A stretch of DNA of 64,000 nt from Microbacterium sp. Its GTDB lineage: Bacteria > Actinomycetota > Actinomycetes > Actinomycetales > Microbacteriaceae. The notes beneath the pieces were generated by a model, which had not been told where the DNA came from, ran no database searches, and saw nothing but the letters and a program-made list of their open reading frames with translations. How positions within the stretch are numbered: the first letter of the stretch is position 1; every line of letters begins with the position of its first letter. Location: the NCBI GenBank assembly GCA_003248655.1, contig QFPM01000002.1:62001-126000 (forward strand). Reading direction: 5' to 3'. Shown one piece after another: positions 9,450 to 17,965 of this stretch. The translations under genes were made by a program, and so were the position numbers.

Positions 9450-10712
9450 ATGAGCGTCTTTACGCGTTCGCGTGCCGGCAAGGTTTCTGGCGCCATCGCC
9501 GTTACCGCTGTCAGCGCAATCCTTCTCGCCGGCTGTGCCGGCGGAGGTTCGACGGAGCCCAGCGGGAGTGCAGGTCCCGCCGAGGACCTGACCCTGAAGA
9601 TCGGCAGCGTGCTGCCCCAGACCGGAAGCCTCGCCTTCCTCGGCCCGCCCGAGCAGGCCGGTGTCCAGCTCGCCGTCGAGGAGGTCAATGAGGCCGCCAA
9701 GGGCGTCACGATCGACTTCACCCCGGGCGACTCGGGTGACGCCGACAACAAGGCGTTCGAGACGACGGTTCCCAAGCTCCAGAGCGCGGGTGTCTCGGCG
9801 ATGATCGGTGCCGCGGCATCCGGCGTGACGAAGCTCTTCCTCGACTCGAACGTCGACGCGGGCATCATCACCTTCTCGCCGGCGAACACGTCGCCCGACT
9901 TCACGACGTGGGATGACGACAACCTCTACTGGCGCACCGCTCCGAGCGACCTGCTCCAGGGTGAGGTGCTCGGCAACCTCGTCGCCGAAGATGGCCACAA
10001 GAACATCGGCATCATCTACCAGAACGACGCGTACGGCACCGGCCTGTTCGGCGTCGTCAAGGAGGTCTTCGAGGGCACCGGCGGTTCCGTCGTCGCCGAG
10101 GCGTCCTACAACGACGGCGACAGCTCGTTCGACGCGCAGGTCGCGACGATCATGGCTGCCAAGCCCGACGCGATCGTGCTGATCACCTTCGACCAGTTCA
10201 AGACGATCGCCCCGCTGCTGGTGAACGCCGGCGCCGAGGCGAAGAACTTCTACCTCGTCGACGGAAACCTCTCGAACTACGGCGACCAGGTCTCCGTGTC
10301 GCTCGAGGGCGCCAAGGGAACGCTCCCCGGCCCCGAGCTGTCGGACGACTTCCAGACGCGCGTGAACGACTCGTGGGTCGCCGCAGGCAACGCCGAGCTC
10401 GAGGACTACTCGTACTCCGCTGAGTCCTACGACGCGGTCGTCCTGCTCGCACTCGCGGCGCTCGCCTCGGGCGGCACCACCGGTGCCGACATGGCCACGA
10501 AGTTGCAGGAAGTCTCGGGCGGTTCGGGCGACGGTGAGAAGTGCACCTCGTTCGCCGACTGCGCCGACATCATCCTCGGCGGCGGTGTCGCGGACTACGA
10601 CGGATACTCCGGCCCGATCACCTTTGACGAGGCTGGCGACCCGACGGAGGCGTCCATCGGCATCTTCCAGTACGGTGCCGACAACATGTACACCCGCATC
10701 GAGACCCGCTGA
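9450..10712 (+). CDS. livK: ABC transporter substrate-binding lipoprotein, branched-chain amino-acid type
   Basis: Extracytoplasmic receptor for the LivHMGF importer encoded tail-to-tail downstream. 420 residues. The signal peptide ends in lipobox LAGC (26-29), so Cys29 is the likely lipid anchor. A Peripla_BP_6 (Leu/Ile/Val-binding) fold follows, with KIGSVLPQTGSLAFLGPPE at its start and VGAAASGVTKLF-like motifs. An insertion with paired cysteines (KCTSFADC) near residue 365 could form a disulphide. The ligand may be branched-chain amino acids or another small amide; sequence alone does not decide. A strong hairpin follows its stop. Confidence 0.88.
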   Translation: MSVFTRSRAGKVSGAIAVTAVSAILLAGCAGGGSTEPSGSAGPAEDLTLKIGSVLPQTGSLAFLGPPEQAGVQLAVEEVNEAAKGVTIDFTPGDSGDADNKAFETTVPKLQSAGVSAMIGAAASGVTKLFLDSNVDAGIITFSPANTSPDFTTWDDDNLYWRTAPSDLLQGEVLGNLVAEDGHKNIGIIYQNDAYGTGLFGVVKEVFEGTGGSVVAEASYNDGDSSFDAQVATIMAAKPDAIVLITFDQFKTIAPLLVNAGAEAKNFYLVDGNLSNYGDQVSVSLEGAKGTLPGPELSDDFQTRVNDSWVAAGNAELEDYSYSAESYDAVVLLALAALASGGTTGADMATKLQEVSGGSGDGEKCTSFADCADIILGGGVADYDGYSGPITFDEAGDPTEASIGIFQYGADNMYTRIETR

Positions 10713-10725
10713 GTCTCACGCACAC

Positions 10726-10757
10726 GGAAGGGCCCCGGAGCGATCCGGGGCCCTTCC
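10726..10757 (+). terminator. Terminator of livK
   Basis: A perfect 14-base-pair stem, GGAAGGGCCCCGGA / TCCGGGGCCCTTCC, with a GCGA loop, 13 bases after the livK stop. Confidence 0.88.
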
Positions 10758-10795
10758 CGTTCCGCGGAGGAAACCTGCGTGTGGGGACACGCACA

Positions 10796-10836
10796 CGAAG
10801 AAGGCGGTGGATGCCGGGCATCCACCGCCTTCTTCG
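10796..10836 (-). terminator. Terminator of the livHMGF operon
   Basis: Twenty-base perfect arms (10796-10815 and 10817-10836, outer bases CGAAGAAGGCGG) meet at a single central base. The hairpin lies 13 bases beyond the livF stop on the - strand and back-to-back with the livK terminator, insulating two convergent units. Confidence 0.85.
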
Positions 10837-10849
10837 CGCGTGCGCGGGG

Positions 10850-11626
10850 TCAGTGCTCGTCGGCACCCAACGTGCCGAGGTACAGGCCGATGACCTGCGG
10901 GTCGTTCAGCAGGTCGCGGCCGGTGCCCTGGTGGGCATCGCGACCCTGGTCGAGGACATAACCGCGGTCGCAGATCTGCAGGCAACGACGGGCGTTCTGC
11001 TCGACCATGATGGTCGTCACGCCCGCCTTGTTGATGTCGGAGACGCGGATGAACGCGTCGTCCTGGCGGACGGGCGAGAGCCCCGCCGAGGGCTCGTCGA
11101 GCAGCAGCACCGACGGGTCCATCATGAGCGCACGGCTCATGGCGACCATCTGGCGCTCACCGCCGGAGAGCGAGCCCGCACGTTGCTTTAGGCGCTTGCC
11201 GAGCTCGGCAAAGATGCCGGTGACGAACTCGAGACGTTCGCTGTAGATCTTGGGGTTCTGATAGAGCCCCATCTGCAGGTTCTCCTCGATCGAGAGCGAG
11301 GGGAAGACGTTGTTCGTCTGCGGCACGAACGCGACGCCGCGCTGGACGAGTTTGTCGGCCTTGAGGCCTACGATCGACTCGCCGTTCAGGGTGATGTCGC
11401 CGCCGCGCACCTTCACCAGGCCGAAGATCGACTTCAGCAGCGTCGACTTGCCGGCGCCGTTCGGGCCGATGATGCCGATCAGCTCACCCTTGCGGGCGAC
11501 GAGGTTCGCGCCGTTGATGATGTTGATGCCGGGCAGGTACCCCGCGGTCATATCGGTGATCTCGACGACGATGTCGGCCGTCGACGGGCCCGAGGTGGGG
11601 CTCAGCGCAGCAGTGTTCGTGCTCAC
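10850..11626 (-). CDS. livF: Branched-chain amino-acid ABC transporter ATPase LivF
   Basis: Cytoplasmic ATPase of the importer, 258 residues. Walker A GPNGAGKST, signature LSGGERQMVAMSRAL and Walker B LLLDEPSAGLSP are all present. The switch region reads TTIMVEQNARR, the Gln-for-His form usual in LivF. The ATG overlaps the livG stop by four bases. Last gene of the - strand operon livH-livM-livG-livF. Confidence 0.93.
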   Translation of the reverse strand: MSTNTAALSPTSGPSTADIVVEITDMTAGYLPGINIINGANLVARKGELIGIIGPNGAGKSTLLKSIFGLVKVRGGDITLNGESIVGLKADKLVQRGVAFVPQTNNVFPSLSIEENLQMGLYQNPKIYSERLEFVTGIFAELGKRLKQRAGSLSGGERQMVAMSRALMMDPSVLLLDEPSAGLSPVRQDDAFIRVSDINKAGVTTIMVEQNARRCLQICDRGYVLDQGRDAHQGTGRDLLNDPQVIGLYLGTLGADEH

Positions 11627-12636
11627 TTGTTCTCCTCCTCGGCCGAGGCGATCGAGGCCGCCTCGTCCTCTTTGATCTCCTCGAGCAGCTCCTGAGCCGC
11701 GTCGTCGATCTCGCCCGCGACGCGGCCGGTGACGACACCGAGGTCGACGTCCTGGTGGCTGCCGAGGTACGCGTCGATGACGGCCTGGTCTTCCATGACG
11801 GTGTCGGGCGGGCCTTCGGCAACGACCTTGCCCTCCGCCATCACGACGACCCAGTCGGCGATGTGGCGGACCATGTGCATGTCGTGCTCGACGAAGAGCA
11901 CCGTGACGCCGAGGTCCTTGAGGTCGAGGATGTGATCGAGCAGCGACTGCGTCAGCGCCGGGTTGACGCCGGCCATCGGCTCGTCGAGCATGACGAGGTT
12001 CGGGTCACTCATGAGCGCGCGCGCCATCTCGAGGAGCTTGCGCTGACCGCCCGAGAGCGAGGCGGCGAAATCCTTCTCCTTGGCATCCAGCTTGAAGCGC
12101 TGCAGTAGCCCACGGGCCTTCTCTTCGTTCGCTTCTTCCTGGCCGCGCCAGGCGCTCGGCACGAACGACGCCCAGAACTTCTCGCCCTTCTGCTTGGGTG
12201 CCCCGAGCTTCATGTTCTCGAGCACCGTGAGAAGCGACAGGGCCTTCGTGAGCTGGAACGTGCGCACCTGACCCATCCGCGCGACCTTGAAGGCCGGGAT
12301 GCCGGCGAGGTTCTTACCGTCGTACGACCAGGTGCCGGTGTTCGGCTTGTCGAAGCCGCACAGCAGATTGAACAGCGTCGTCTTGCCGGCGCCGTTCGGG
12401 CCGATGAGAGCCGTGATTGCGCCGCGCGGGATCTCGAGGTGCGCGACGTCGACGGCGGTGAGTCCGCCGAAGCGTCGCGTGACGTTATCGACGACCATGA
12501 TCGGATCGGTCTTGGCGACGCCGGGCGCTGCCGGACCCTTCGCGAGCCCGGTCGCCTTGGGCCGCGGGATGCTGCCGGTCGGAGTGGGGGTTGCGACGGG
12601 TGCCTCGGCGCCCGTCGGAATCTGATCACTTGACAA
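11623..12636 (-). CDS. livG: Branched-chain amino-acid ABC transporter ATPase LivG
   Basis: Second ATPase of the importer. At 337 residues it is much longer than the usual ~255. A Pro/Ala/Thr-rich N-terminal extension of about 45 residues precedes VVDNVTRRFGG, and an acidic, probably disordered tail of ~45 residues (…EEIKEDEAASIASAEEENK) follows the core. The core is standard: Walker A GPNGAGKTT, signature LSGGQRKLLEMARAL, Walker B VMLDEPMAGVNP, switch FVEHDMHMV. The start overlaps the end of livM by 11 bases. Confidence 0.92.
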   Translation of the reverse strand: MSSDQIPTGAEAPVATPTPTGSIPRPKATGLAKGPAAPGVAKTDPIMVVDNVTRRFGGLTAVDVAHLEIPRGAITALIGPNGAGKTTLFNLLCGFDKPNTGTWSYDGKNLAGIPAFKVARMGQVRTFQLTKALSLLTVLENMKLGAPKQKGEKFWASFVPSAWRGQEEANEEKARGLLQRFKLDAKEKDFAASLSGGQRKLLEMARALMSDPNLVMLDEPMAGVNPALTQSLLDHILDLKDLGVTVLFVEHDMHMVRHIADWVVVMAEGKVVAEGPPDTVMEDQAVIDAYLGSHQDVDLGVVTGRVAGEIDDAAQELLEEIKEDEAASIASAEEENK

Positions 12637-13624
12637 AGGTCATCTCCCTCTTGTCGCCGAGGATGCCCTGCGGCCTGAAGATCACGAGGAGCATGAGCGA
12701 GACGCCCACGAGGATGTAGCGGAGCGTTCCCGCCTGAATGTCGGTCATCGGCAGCCACCCGGCCTGCGCCATCTGCGGGAGCAGGTTGCCCAGGAGCGCC
12801 ATGACCATCCAGAAGAGGACGGCGCCCAGGCTCGGCCCGAAGATCGTCGACGCGCCGCCCAGGAGCAGAATCGTCCAGAGGAAGAAGGTGAGGGCCGTCG
12901 TGTAGCTCGACGGGATCACCGCCGACGGCAGCACGTACACGATGCCGCCGAGGGCGCCGATCACGCCACCGACGATGAGCGCCTGCATCTTGTAGGCGAA
13001 GACGTTCTTGCCGAGCGAGCGCACGGCATCCTCGTCTTCACGGATGCCCTTGAGCACGCGCCCCCACGGGCTGCGCATGAGCGACCACACGACGAACAGC
13101 GACACGGCGAGAAGGATCAGACCGAACACGACAACCCACAGTTGCGCGGCCGTGAACTGCCACGGACCCCACCCGTACTTCGCGCCGCCCTCGAGCTGCG
13201 GGAACGGGTTCGCCGACTGGAAGCTGCCGTTGTAGTTGCCGAGGCCGTCGGCCGAGTTCGTCCACTCGTCGAACACCTGGGTCGTGAACAGCAGGCGCAC
13301 GATCTCGGCCGCGGCGATCGTCACGATCGCCAGATAGTCGGCGCGCAGGCGCAGGGTCGGGATGCCGAGGATGAAGGCGAACACGGCCGCGAGCACGAGC
13401 CCGACGAGCATCGCGAGCCACCACGGGAACCCGAAGGTCAGGATCGAGATGGCGTAGCCGTAGGCGCCCAGCGCCATGAAGCCGGCCATGCCGAAGTTCA
13501 GCAGGCCCGCGTAGCCGAAGTGCACGGCGAGGCCGGTCGCCGCGAGCGCGTAGGCGATCGTGACGGGGCTCAGCAGGTAGCTGAGCGTGTTGGTGAGAAT
13601 AGCGCCCCAATCCATATCGGTCAC
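12626..13624 (-). CDS. livM: Branched-chain amino-acid ABC transporter permease LivM
   Basis: Integral membrane permease, 332 residues with about eight helices. Family motifs are GYAGLLNFGMAGFMALGAYG at the N-terminus and SPWGRVLKGIREDEDAVRSLGKNV, the cytoplasmic EAA-like coupling loop that contacts the ATPases. It overlaps livH by four bases. Confidence 0.92.
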   Translation of the reverse strand: MTDMDWGAILTNTLSYLLSPVTIAYALAATGLAVHFGYAGLLNFGMAGFMALGAYGYAISILTFGFPWWLAMLVGLVLAAVFAFILGIPTLRLRADYLAIVTIAAAEIVRLLFTTQVFDEWTNSADGLGNYNGSFQSANPFPQLEGGAKYGWGPWQFTAAQLWVVVFGLILLAVSLFVVWSLMRSPWGRVLKGIREDEDAVRSLGKNVFAYKMQALIVGGVIGALGGIVYVLPSAVIPSSYTTALTFFLWTILLLGGASTIFGPSLGAVLFWMVMALLGNLLPQMAQAGWLPMTDIQAGTLRYILVGVSLMLLVIFRPQGILGDKREMTFVK

Positions 13625-14979
13625 CCGAGCCTTTCTTTACGACCGAGCAGACCCTGTGGCCTCACTAGCAGGATGAGGATCAGTACCACCAGCGCGCCGG
13701 CGTACTTGAGGTCGGACGGGATCCACAGTGTCGATACCTCGACGACGAGACCGACGATGAGCGATCCGAGCAAAGCGCCGAATGCGGTGCCGAGTCCGCC
13801 GAGCGTGATCGCGGCGAAGATCAGAAGCAGCATCTGCGTTCCCATGTTCCACTGCACGCCGGGCCGGAAGTACGCCCACAGGACGCCGGAGACCGCCGCG
13901 AGTGCGCCCGCGATCACCCACACGATCCGGATGACGCGGTCGACGTTGATTCCCGATGCCGAGGCGAGCTGGGGGTTGTCGGAGATCGCGCGCGTCGCCT
14001 TGCCGATGCGGGTGCGCAAGAGGAAGTAGGCGACGCCGAGGATCACGGCAACGCTCACGCCCATGCTGATGAGGTCGATGTACGACAGCGAGATCGGCCC
14101 CCACTGGAAGGGCTGCGGGCTCGCACCGACGAGTTGGTAGGTCGATCCGCCGATCATGAACTGGAAGATGTAGCGAAGGGTCAGCGAGAGGCCGATGCTC
14201 ACGATCATCAGCTGGACGACCCCGAGGCCTTTACGTCGCAGCGGGCGCCAGAGCCCGGCATCCATCGCCAGCCCCAGGGCCGCGCCTCCGAGGACGGCGG
14301 CGGCGATGCCGATCCACAGCGGCAGCTGCCAGAACGTGCTGAAGACGAGCGCGACGAGTGCCCCGAAGGTCACCATCTCGCCGTGCGCGAAGTTTGACAG
14401 GCCCGTCGTCCCGAAGATGAGCGCTGCGCCCATGGATGCGAGGGCGAGGAGGAGACCGAAGTTCAAGCCGTTTACGAGGCGCACGGCGAGCTGATCGGCG
14501 AACGACTGTGTCACCCGCTCGCCCGCGCCGAGGAACAGGTTCACGATCTTCGTGTTCGTCAGACCGAACTCGACCTCGAACTCGCCCGTCGTGCCCTGCT
14601 TGGGCTGCAGGCCCTCGGGCAGCTGCGTCGGGTCGACGATAACGCCGTCGGGGAGCGTCGACTCGTCGACGATGAGTGTGTAGGTGTCCTTCTCGGGAAC
14701 GTAGAGGCGCCACTTGCCTTCGGCATCCGTCACCGTCTCGGCTTCGAAACCTCCGCCGGTCACCCGCACCGTCACATCGGGCACCGGCTCCTCGGCGTTC
14801 GTGATGACGCCGCCGAAGTAGAAGTCGGTCTTCTCCTGGTCGCCGCCGGGTGTGTCCGGGGCGGCGGCGAAGGCGGCGGAACCGCTGGACAGCAGCAGTG
14901 CGGCCGCGGCACAGAGGGCCAACGCGGCGAGCACGAACCACCTCAGCGGGTTCCGCGCGGTGAGGGTCGTGGGTCTCAA
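13621..14979 (-). CDS. livH: Permease LivH with an N-terminal secreted beta-sandwich domain
   Basis: 452 residues against about 300 for ordinary LivH. A Sec-type signal peptide (WFVLAALALCAAAALLLSSG, ending near AFAA, residue ~39) is followed by a ~85-residue domain with the look of a carboxypeptidase-regulatory/CNA-B repeat: GGVITNAEEPVPDVTVRV, TVTDAEGKWRLYVPE, YTLIVDESTLPDG. The permease proper begins near residue 140 (LVNGLNFGLLLALASMGAAL) and has GLSNFAHGEMVTFGALVAL and the coupling loop TRIGKATRAISDNPQLASASGI. The TTG start has GGAGG five bases upstream. First gene of the operon. The extra domain should face outside, where it could contact LivK or the wall. Confidence 0.88.
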   Translation of the reverse strand: MRPTTLTARNPLRWFVLAALALCAAAALLLSSGSAAFAAAPDTPGGDQEKTDFYFGGVITNAEEPVPDVTVRVTGGGFEAETVTDAEGKWRLYVPEKDTYTLIVDESTLPDGVIVDPTQLPEGLQPKQGTTGEFEVEFGLTNTKIVNLFLGAGERVTQSFADQLAVRLVNGLNFGLLLALASMGAALIFGTTGLSNFAHGEMVTFGALVALVFSTFWQLPLWIGIAAAVLGGAALGLAMDAGLWRPLRRKGLGVVQLMIVSIGLSLTLRYIFQFMIGGSTYQLVGASPQPFQWGPISLSYIDLISMGVSVAVILGVAYFLLRTRIGKATRAISDNPQLASASGINVDRVIRIVWVIAGALAAVSGVLWAYFRPGVQWNMGTQMLLLIFAAITLGGLGTAFGALLGSLIVGLVVEVSTLWIPSDLKYAGALVVLILILLVRPQGLLGRKERLG

Positions 14980-15184
14980 AAGATCCTCCAGTCCGGCGCA
15001 CCAAGGCGTGATGCGGTCGCATCGACAATGATCAACGACGGTACGAGCGTAATGTGTCGGTTTTGTTTCCGCCTACGTGTCGCTTGTTTCCGGGGGCGCG
15101 GAAGGGGTCCTCGGCGGGAATGAACCGCGGCGCCCGCGCCTTAGGATCGAGTACAGGCGCAGGGGTGACAGGCAGGGAGCACAC

Positions 15185-16687
15185 GTGGAGTACAACGACC
15201 CGTTCGGTTTCGTGGGATTGACCTACGACGACGTGCTGCTCCTCCCGGGACACACCGACGTCATCCCCTCCGAGGCCGACACCTCCTCGCGCGTGACGCG
15301 CCGGATCACGGTCGCGACCCCGTTGCTCTCTGCCGCCATGGACACGGTGAGCGAAGCGCGCATGGCGATCGCGATGGCGCGCCAGGGTGGCCTCGGCATC
15401 GTGCACCGGAATCTCTCGATCTCCGACCAGGCGGCGATGGTCGACCAGGTCAAGCGCAGCGAGTCGGGCATGATCACCGACCCCATCACGACGACCCCCG
15501 ACGCGACGATCGAAGAGGTCGACGCGCTGTGCGGGCAGTACCGCATCTCGGGGCTCCCGGTCATCGACGAGGGCGGGCGCCTGGTCGGCATCATCACGAA
15601 CCGCGACATGCGCTTCGTCTCGGGCTTCGAGCGGCAGACCACGAAGGTTCGCGACGTCATGACCTCCGAGGGGCTGGTCACCGGGCGGGTCGGCATCGGC
15701 GCGAACGAGGTCATCGCCCTTTTTGCGCAGCACCGGGTCGAGAAGCTCCCGCTCATCGACGACGACGGGCGCCTCGCCGGCCTCATCACGATCAAGGACT
15801 TCGACAAGAGCGAGAAGTACCCGCTTGCGACGAAGGATGACCAGGGGCGTCTGCGCGTGGGCGCGGCGATCGGGTTCTTCGGCGACGCGTGGGAGCGCGC
15901 CGAGGCCCTCCGCGACGCGGGTGTCGACGTCATCGTGGTCGACACCGCGAACGGCCAGTCGCAGGGCGTCATCGACATGGTCACGCGCCTCAAGGCCGAC
16001 GAATCCTTCGCGCACATCGACATCATCGGTGGCAACGTAGCGACCCGCGAGGGCGCGCAGGCGCTCATCGACGCCGGTGTGGATGCGGTCAAGGTCGGCG
16101 TCGGCCCGGGCTCGATCTGCACGACGCGCATCGTCGCGGGCGTCGGCGTGCCGCAGATCACCGCGATCTGGGAGGCGTATCAGGCGGCTCGGGATGCCGG
16201 CATCCCCATCATCGCAGACGGCGGCCTGCAGTACTCGGGCGACATCGCGAAGGCGCTCGTCGCGGGCGCGGACACCGTCATGCTCGGGTCGCTCCTTGCC
16301 GGCACCGACGAGTCGCCGGGCGAGATCGTCTTCCAGGGCGGCAAGCAGTTCAAGCTATACCGCGGCATGGGCTCGCTCGGGGCGATGCAGACGCGCGGCA
16401 AGAAGACCTCGTACTCGAAGGACCGCTACTTCCAGGCCGACATCCCCTCGGACGACAAGCTGATCCCGGAGGGAATCGAGGGCCAGGTCGCGTACCGCGG
16501 CCCCGTCTCGGCGGTCGCGTACCAGCTCGTCGGAGGGCTCCGCCAGTCGATGTTCTACGTCGGCGCCCGCACGATCGGCGAGCTCAAGGAGCGCGGCAAG
16601 TTCGTGCGCATCACGGCCGCGGGTCTCAAGGAGAGCCACCCCCACGACGTCCAGATCGTCGTCGAGGCGCCCAACTACAAGCGATAG
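15185..16687 (+). CDS. guaB: Inosine-5'-monophosphate dehydrogenase
   Basis: Oxidises IMP to XMP with NAD+, the committed step to GMP. 500 residues. The barrel is split by two CBS domains (about 95-210: TTPDATIEEVDALCGQYRIS and NEVIALFAQHRVEKLPLIDD). The catalytic cysteine is in GPGSICTTRI, with IIADGGLQYSGDIAKAL and the flap RGMGSLGAM beyond it. The GTG at 15185 follows AGGGAG and begins the conserved NDPFGFVGLTYDDVLLLP region; a -10-like TAGGAT lies at 15142-15147. guaB3 follows after a repeat element and guaA lies 2.7 kb downstream. Confidence 0.96.
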   Translation: MEYNDPFGFVGLTYDDVLLLPGHTDVIPSEADTSSRVTRRITVATPLLSAAMDTVSEARMAIAMARQGGLGIVHRNLSISDQAAMVDQVKRSESGMITDPITTTPDATIEEVDALCGQYRISGLPVIDEGGRLVGIITNRDMRFVSGFERQTTKVRDVMTSEGLVTGRVGIGANEVIALFAQHRVEKLPLIDDDGRLAGLITIKDFDKSEKYPLATKDDQGRLRVGAAIGFFGDAWERAEALRDAGVDVIVVDTANGQSQGVIDMVTRLKADESFAHIDIIGGNVATREGAQALIDAGVDAVKVGVGPGSICTTRIVAGVGVPQITAIWEAYQAARDAGIPIIADGGLQYSGDIAKALVAGADTVMLGSLLAGTDESPGEIVFQGGKQFKLYRGMGSLGAMQTRGKKTSYSKDRYFQADIPSDDKLIPEGIEGQVAYRGPVSAVAYQLVGGLRQSMFYVGARTIGELKERGKFVRITAAGLKESHPHDVQIVVEAPNYKR

Positions 16688-16714
16688 CCCGCCCGCGCCG
16701 CGGAGGCCCGCCGC

Positions 16715-16805
16715 GTGAGAAACCACGCGCGTGCTGAGAAACCCGTGCACCCGTGGTTTCTCGAGGCGCGAGTGATGTCTCGCTGCGGCGACGGGTTTCT
16801 CGGCA
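16715..16805. repeat. Interleaved inverted repeat, GAGAAACC type
   Basis: Four arms in the order A-B-A'-B'. GAGAAACCAC (16717-16726) pairs with GTGGTTTCTC (16753-16762). TGCTGAGAAACCCGT (16732-16746) pairs with ACGGGTTTCTCGGCA (16791-16805) with one mismatch. The two stems are interleaved, so they cannot both form as a simple nested hairpin. A second element of the same type is at 34954-35023. Confidence 0.7.
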
Positions 16806-16840
16806 AGGGCCGGATGCCGGGGTGCGGGTAGGCTGGGGTT

Positions 16841-17965
16841 GTGACCATGGAGATCGAGCTCGGCCGCGCCAAGCGCGCGCGCCGCGCGTACGCGTTCGAC
16901 GACATCGCCGTCGTGCCCTCGCGGCGCACCCGCAACCCCGAGGACGTCTCGACCGCGTGGTCGATCGACGCCTTCGGCTTCGGCATCCCCGTTCTCGGTG
17001 CGCCGATGGACTCCGTCATGAGCCCGACGACCGCGATCATGCTCGGCCAGCTCGGCGGCCTCGGCGTCCTCGACCTCGAGGGCGTGTGGACGCGCTACGA
17101 CGACCCCGAGCCCCTTCTCGCCGAGATCGCGGCGCTGCCTGCCACCGACGCGACGCGACGGATGCAGGAGCTCTACTCCGAGCCGATCAAGCCCGAGCTC
17201 GTGCGCGATCGGCTCGCCGAGATCCGCGCGGGCGGGGTCACCGTCGCCGGTGCCCTCACCCCGCAGCGCACGCAGGATCTGTACGAGACCGTCGTCGCGG
17301 CCGGCGTCGACCTCTTCGTCATCCGCGGCACGACGGTGTCGGCCGAGCACGTCTCGAGCGATGCCGAGCCGCTCAACCTCAAGAAGTTCATCTACGACCT
17401 CGACGTTCCCGTCATCGTCGGCGGCGCCTCGACCTACACGGCGGCTTTGCACCTCATGCGCACGGGCGCGGCGGGCGTCCTCGTCGGATTCGGCGGGGGA
17501 GCGGCATCCACCACGCGGGCGACCCTCGGCATCCATGCGCCGATGGCGACGGCGGTGGCCGATGTCGCGGGCGCCCGCCGCGACTACCTCGACGAGTCGG
17601 GCGGGCGCTACGTGCACGTCATCGCCGACGGCGGCGTCGGCACCTCGGGAGACATCGTCAAGGCCCTCGCGATGGGGGCGGATGCCGTCATGCTCGGCGT
17701 CGCGCTCGCGCGCTCGACCGACGCGCCCGGCCGCGGCTTTCACTGGGGCCCCGAGGCGCACCACTCGAAGCTCCCGCGCGGCAAGCGCGTCGAGGTGGGC
17801 CAGGTCGGCCCGCTCGAGCAGGTGCTCTACGGCCCGGCGCCCGTCGCCGACGGCACCGCGAACCTCATCGGAGCGCTCAAGAAGTCGATGGCAACGACCG
17901 GCTACTCGGACCTCAAGGAGTTCCAGCGCGTCGAGGTCGTCGTCGCGCCGTACGCCGCGAACTGA
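16841..17965 (+). CDS. guaB3: GuaB3 family IMP dehydrogenase-related protein
   Basis: 374 residues, the CBS-less GuaB paralogue characteristic of actinobacteria and cyanobacteria. Key segments are AFDDIAVVPSRRTRNPEDVS, VLGAPMDSVMSP, VIRGTTVSAEHV (where GuaB has its catalytic-Cys loop, here without Cys) and IADGGVGTSGDIVKALAMGADAVML. The missing Cys argues against IMP dehydrogenase activity by the GuaB route. A cyanobacterial GuaB3 has been described as a GMP reductase; the role here is inferred as purine salvage or balance. The GTG lies 6 bases after TAGGCT (16829-16834). The stop overlaps the ATG of the SURF1-like gene. Confidence 0.9.
   Translation: MTMEIELGRAKRARRAYAFDDIAVVPSRRTRNPEDVSTAWSIDAFGFGIPVLGAPMDSVMSPTTAIMLGQLGGLGVLDLEGVWTRYDDPEPLLAEIAALPATDATRRMQELYSEPIKPELVRDRLAEIRAGGVTVAGALTPQRTQDLYETVVAAGVDLFVIRGTTVSAEHVSSDAEPLNLKKFIYDLDVPVIVGGASTYTAALHLMRTGAAGVLVGFGGGAASTTRATLGIHAPMATAVADVAGARRDYLDESGGRYVHVIADGGVGTSGDIVKALAMGADAVMLGVALARSTDAPGRGFHWGPEAHHSKLPRGKRVEVGQVGPLEQVLYGPAPVADGTANLIGALKKSMATTGYSDLKEFQRVEVVVAPYAAN

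Noticed and set aside
14980..15184. Riboswitch upstream of guaB
   Set aside because: No purine-aptamer core or other known fold could be recognised; only a likely -10 (TAGGAT) and a ribosome-binding site.
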